Shown here one piece after another: positions 60,943 to 64,000 of a stretch of DNA of 64,000 nucleotides. Position 1 is the stretch's first letter, and each line of letters starts with the position of its first letter. This stretch comes from Limibacterium fermenti (GTDB taxonomy: Bacteria; Bacteroidota; Bacteroidia; Bacteroidales; Dysgonomonadaceae), in contig NZ_CP159486.1 of NCBI RefSeq assembly GCF_041902845.1, forward strand, positions 1 through 64,000. The letters are read 5' to 3'. Under the pieces are notes generated by a model, which was not told where the DNA came from, ran no database searches, and was given only the letters and a program-made list of their open reading frames with translations. A program made the position numbers and the translations under genes.

Positions 60943-62088
60943 TCAACCAGGCGTTACCGCCTGTAAATTTCTGTTGGCATCAAAGGGTTGCCCTGTTTTC
61001 AACACGTTAAAAATGATTACCAGTATTTTACGTGTTATAGCCATTAACGCCTTCTGCGATTTCATCCGTCTGGAGAGCTGATTGTACTTTTTACCCAAAA
61101 ACGACCTTTTCGAACGGGCTGCCGACCAGGAAACTTGAATAAGCGACTTTCTAAGATACTTGTTCCCGTGAAGGGTTTTACGGGACTGTATCTTGCCCGC
61201 CGACTCATCGTTCCTGGGGCGTAGCCCGGCCCAGCCCACTAACTGGGAAGCCGAACCGAAGGCGCCCATGTCATTGCCGATTTCAGAGAGGATACACATC
61301 GCGCTGTATTTTTGGATGCCCGGTATGGTACACAGCAATGAGATTTCCCTTGCATAATATTTATCCGCAAGTTCTTCTAAATGGTTAAGGCAAGCAGCCT
61401 GCTGTTTTTCAAACAAATCCAGTTGTTCCATACATTGTTTGAGCAATTCAATGTCAGTTGGGCACAGTACTCCGTCCAGGGAATCGCCAATGACCTGGTC
61501 CCCGTGCTTGTTCCTGATACGTCCGTGAACCAGCCGGGCAAGTTTGCCGCGGTCGCGTTCCCCCTGTATGAGGGCATTAATGATCTTGCGTAGCGAGACA
61601 TTGTTCCCCTGGTTCGAGACATAGTTGCTGAACCGGATGTTACAGCGCTGCAACTGGTTGTCCAGTTGTTGTTCAAGACGGACCCGGTTTTTGGTGAGAC
61701 GGAAGCATTGCCTGCCGTATTGACGCATTTCCTGTAATACCCCCTCGGGTACGAAGCTGCCTTTTATTAAACCCTTCTGGAGGCATTGGGCTATCCAATG
61801 AGCGTCCTTCACGTCACTTTTACGGCCGGGCAATTGCCTGATGAAATAAGGGTTGGCCAGTTTTAGCGAAAAATCAGACGCCAGGACATGCCACACAGGC
61901 ATCCAATAGATGCTGGTACTCTCCATGGCGACTCTGCCACAGCCATGCGACACCAAGGTGTCACGCAGGGAGGTTAGCTCGGGGGTGAGTGTCCCGAAAC
62001 GCTTCTCGAAAATTTTATTGCCTTGCTCGTCCAGAATACAAGCAAATACACTATCTTTGTGAACGTCAAGGCCACAAGCTTTTTCCAT
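60943..62088 (-). CDS. IS110-family transposase (DEDD recombinase)
   Basis: The 381-residue protein has the RuvC-like DEDD N-terminal domain: D8 in GLDVHKDS, E56 in VAMESTSIYW, D92/D95 in GRKSDVKDAHW. The C-terminal Tnp domain has IPGIQKYSAMCILSEIGN and the catalytic serine S296 in RPRNDESAGK. It is complete and probably active. It would recombine a circular element into target DNA guided by a bridge RNA. The promoter box TACCTTTG at 62157-62150 lies ~62 bp upstream. Confidence 0.95.
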   Translation of the reverse strand: MEKACGLDVHKDSVFACILDEQGNKIFEKRFGTLTPELTSLRDTLVSHGCGRVAMESTSIYWMPVWHVLASDFSLKLANPYFIRQLPGRKSDVKDAHWIAQCLQKGLIKGSFVPEGVLQEMRQYGRQCFRLTKNRVRLEQQLDNQLQRCNIRFSNYVSNQGNNVSLRKIINALIQGERDRGKLARLVHGRIRNKHGDQVIGDSLDGVLCPTDIELLKQCMEQLDLFEKQQAACLNHLEELADKYYAREISLLCTIPGIQKYSAMCILSEIGNDMGAFGSASQLVGWAGLRPRNDESAGKIQSRKTLHGNKYLRKSLIQVSWSAARSKRSFLGKKYNQLSRRMKSQKALMAITRKILVIIFNVLKTGQPFDANRNLQAVTPG

Positions 62089-62308
62089 AAATTGCCGGAA
62101 TTTAATTGTTAGACAATTAGTTAATTTTATTGGTCAAAGAACCAACTTTCAAAGGTAACATTTGTGCTTCGAGCACGGTACGGTAAGCCTGAAAAAGTTC
62201 AAGTGGCCTTGATTTTTATTTCACGCGCTTGGAAATACCCTAATTTTCATGTAATTTTGACAGAAATATACATATCATTTTTATTTTGCATATTCCATAA
62301 GTCTTTGT

Positions 62309-64000
62309 ATGAATAAGAAAATTAAAGCTATTTGCCTCTTTTTTTTAATACTGTTTCTTGCTTGTTGCGAAGACAGTAATAAGAAAACCTATACCATAGG
62401 ATTTTCCCAATGTATGTTGGATGATGTGTGGAGGCAAGCCATGAAAATCGAAATGAATATCGAAGTGTCCAATTATGACAATATCGAGATTATCGTGAAA
62501 GATGCGGAAGAAGATAATCAAAAACAAATACAGCAAATAAGAGAACTGATTAATAAAAAAGTAGACGTTCTGATTATTTCTCCCAATGAACCGAACAGTG
62601 TTACGCCTATTGCCGTGGAAGCCTATCGAAAAGGAATCCCGACGATTATCGCAGACCGTAAGATAAATTCCGATGAGTACACAAGCTACGTCGGCGGCGA
62701 CAGTTACCAAATAGGAAAAATGGCCGGAGAACATGCAAGTGGCTTATTGCCTGACCCTGCTACTATTCTTGAAGTATGGGGGACTACTACGACTTCCCCG
62801 GCCATAGAACGCCATCAGGGATTTATAGACGGGCTGGACAAATCAAAAAAAATATCCATTATCCCTATAAATGGGAAATGGCGGCGAGAGATTGCTAAAC
62901 AAGAGACTAAAAAACTGAAACACTATTCGGATATCGGCCTCATTTACGCCCACAACGATGTGATGGCGATCGGCGCAAGGGAGGCTATTGCTGAGCTCGA
63001 CTCGACGCAGTTGGAACGACTGAAGATATTGGGCGCAGACGGTTCTTTCGGTAAAGATGCCGGATTGGAAGCGGTAGTAGACGGGCGGCTGGATGGTTCG
63101 TTTCTTTATCCCACCGGAGGCGATCAGATTATTAAGGTGGCGATGAAGATATTGAAAGGGCAACCGGTCGAAAAAAAATACATTCTGAATACAGCGAAAA
63201 TCGATAAATCTACAGCACAAACCTTATTATTACAGTCCGACCAATTGGTCAGTTATCAGAACCGGATAGAGCAGCAGCGGAAAAATCTGGATGCTATTCT
63301 GAATAAATTCAGTATTTTACGCCATTCGCTTATCGTCATTGTATCTCTTATGTTAGTGCTCTTGCTATTTTCAATCTATGTGTATTATATCAATCGAAAA
63401 ATCAATAAACGCAATATCGAACTCCGCTCGAAAAATAAAGAGATCGAAGAACAAAAGCAGCAATTATTGGTCTTAAATGAAAAAATAAAGGAAGTAAACG
63501 AGCAGAAGATCCGTTTATTTATGAATGTCTCTCACGAGATAAGAACTCCTTTAACTCTCATTGCAAGTCCTCTGGATAAATGGTTGAAGAACGCGCAGAC
63601 GCCACCGCCGCTTACGGATATGATACGGATGAAGAAGAATGTCGACCGATTGACACGGATCATCAATCAACTTTTGGATTTTCAGGGTATCGAAAACAAC
63701 GAGTCGCAGTTAACTGTCGGCCAGAAAGATATCGTTTCTTTTGCCGAATCGGTAAAGTCTCTCTTTGACGAGTTAGCCGAATCGAAACAAATCCGGTATG
63801 TTTTTACGTCCGATAAACCGTCTGCATTATTATGGTTCGATTCTGATAAAATGGAGAAGATATTGGCGAACTTATTATCGAATGCGTTCAAATTCACGCC
63901 GGAAAACGGGGAGATCGCGTTAGCCATCCATTCTACAGAGGAGAAAGTGTCGATTGTGGTGGAGGATAACGGATGCGGGATAAAACAAGAAAAACTTCCT
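62309..64000 (+). CDS. Hybrid two-component sensor with periplasmic sugar-binding-like domain (partial, runs off the window)
   Basis: The 564 residues visible start with a signal peptide (FFLILFLACC), then a LacI/ribose-binding-protein-type sensor (~25-310: TYTIGFSQCMLDDVWRQAMK, VLIISPNEPNSV, then YAHNDVMAIGAREA). A membrane helix follows (~340-362), a coiled coil (~365-398), a HisKA domain with phosphoacceptor H409 in NVSHEIRTPL, and the start of the HATPase (LLSNAFKFTPENG, EDNGCGIKQ). Such hybrid sensors in Bacteroidota end in receiver and AraC HTH domains and switch on an adjacent carbohydrate locus, which must lie beyond 64000. The start at 62309 is about 80 bp past the IS110 element. Confidence 0.92.
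   Translation, partial: MNKKIKAICLFFLILFLACCEDSNKKTYTIGFSQCMLDDVWRQAMKIEMNIEVSNYDNIEIIVKDAEEDNQKQIQQIRELINKKVDVLIISPNEPNSVTPIAVEAYRKGIPTIIADRKINSDEYTSYVGGDSYQIGKMAGEHASGLLPDPATILEVWGTTTTSPAIERHQGFIDGLDKSKKISIIPINGKWRREIAKQETKKLKHYSDIGLIYAHNDVMAIGAREAIAELDSTQLERLKILGADGSFGKDAGLEAVVDGRLDGSFLYPTGGDQIIKVAMKILKGQPVEKKYILNTAKIDKSTAQTLLLQSDQLVSYQNRIEQQRKNLDAILNKFSILRHSLIVIVSLMLVLLLFSIYVYYINRKINKRNIELRSKNKEIEEQKQQLLVLNEKIKEVNEQKIRLFMNVSHEIRTPLTLIASPLDKWLKNAQTPPPLTDMIRMKKNVDRLTRIINQLLDFQGIENNESQLTVGQKDIVSFAESVKSLFDELAESKQIRYVFTSDKPSALLWFDSDKMEKILANLLSNAFKFTPENGEIALAIHSTEEKVSIVVEDNGCGIKQEKLP

Larger units (their letters stand above)
60815..62230 (-). mobile_element. IS110-family insertion element (boundaries approximate)
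   Basis: A complete IS110-family transposase with ~120-130 bp of non-coding DNA on each side. A 9-bp direct match CACGCGCTT stands at 60815-60823 and 62222-62230, a convenient but unproven boundary marker. Both ends also carry CAAAGGTA (60889-60896; 62150-62157), which on the transposase strand is the -7 box TACCTTTG. No terminal inverted repeats are seen, as usual for this family. Confidence 0.75.

Overview
The window reads as the dnaA end of a chromosome from a member of the Bacteroidales (Bacteroidota). The evidence is SusC/SusD-type and other TonB-dependent outer-membrane systems, FecI/FecR-type regulation, a fimbrillin, NigD-like and DUF4843 lipoproteins, and repeated use of the Bacteroidota promoter (a TTTG-like -33 box, a 19-bp spacer and a TAnnTTTG -7 box). 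The sequence alone does not fix the genus.

Positions 1-30.8 kb are mostly housekeeping: dnaA, a secreted nuclease/phosphoesterase fusion, rnhB, an rRNA methyltransferase, uvrA, a leftward PASTA-rluD-ddl-acyltransferase-lipoprotein cluster, rpmH, tRNA-Glu, rpsT, gyrB, a carboxypeptidase, a glutaminyl-cyclase-like enzyme and sufE. Accessory material is scattered among them: a chimeric gene remnant (8.2 kb), word-like repeats (11.6 kb), a DUF6261 gene with a long structured leader and a degenerate ~42-bp repeat array (14.9-16.3 kb), two copies of a 184-bp MITE (16.7 and 23.3 kb), an orphan antitoxin-like gene, and a RelE-type toxin-antitoxin pair.

Positions 28.4-39.7 kb form a probable metal (most likely zinc) homeostasis island. 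A leftward operon encodes an ABC ATPase, an FtsX-type permease with 18 histidines in its extracytoplasmic loop, and a DUF3299 protein. Facing it is a rightward operon with two COG0523 GTPase metallochaperones, a TonB-dependent receptor, a DUF4876 lipoprotein, a large beta-barrel-like protein and a lipoprotein. The two operons share a 177-bp divergent control region.

Positions 39.7-47.1 kb carry an amino-acid permease, a sigma-54 response regulator, an M24 peptidase and a three-gene envelope cassette (GT39, PAP2 phosphatase, GT2). From about 47.2 to 62 kb the DNA is visibly more AT-rich and accessory: an ECF sigma/anti-sigma pair controlling a SusC-SusD-DUF4843-PKD-like-thioredoxin locus with no carbohydrate-active enzyme, a fimbrillin, an XRE regulator and an IS110-family element with candidate bridge-RNA sequence. 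The window ends inside a hybrid two-component sensor.

The most promising leads for something undescribed are the DUF6261 leader and repeat array, the His-loop transporter facing COG0523 chaperones, the nuclease-phosphoesterase fusion, and the IS110 non-coding ends.
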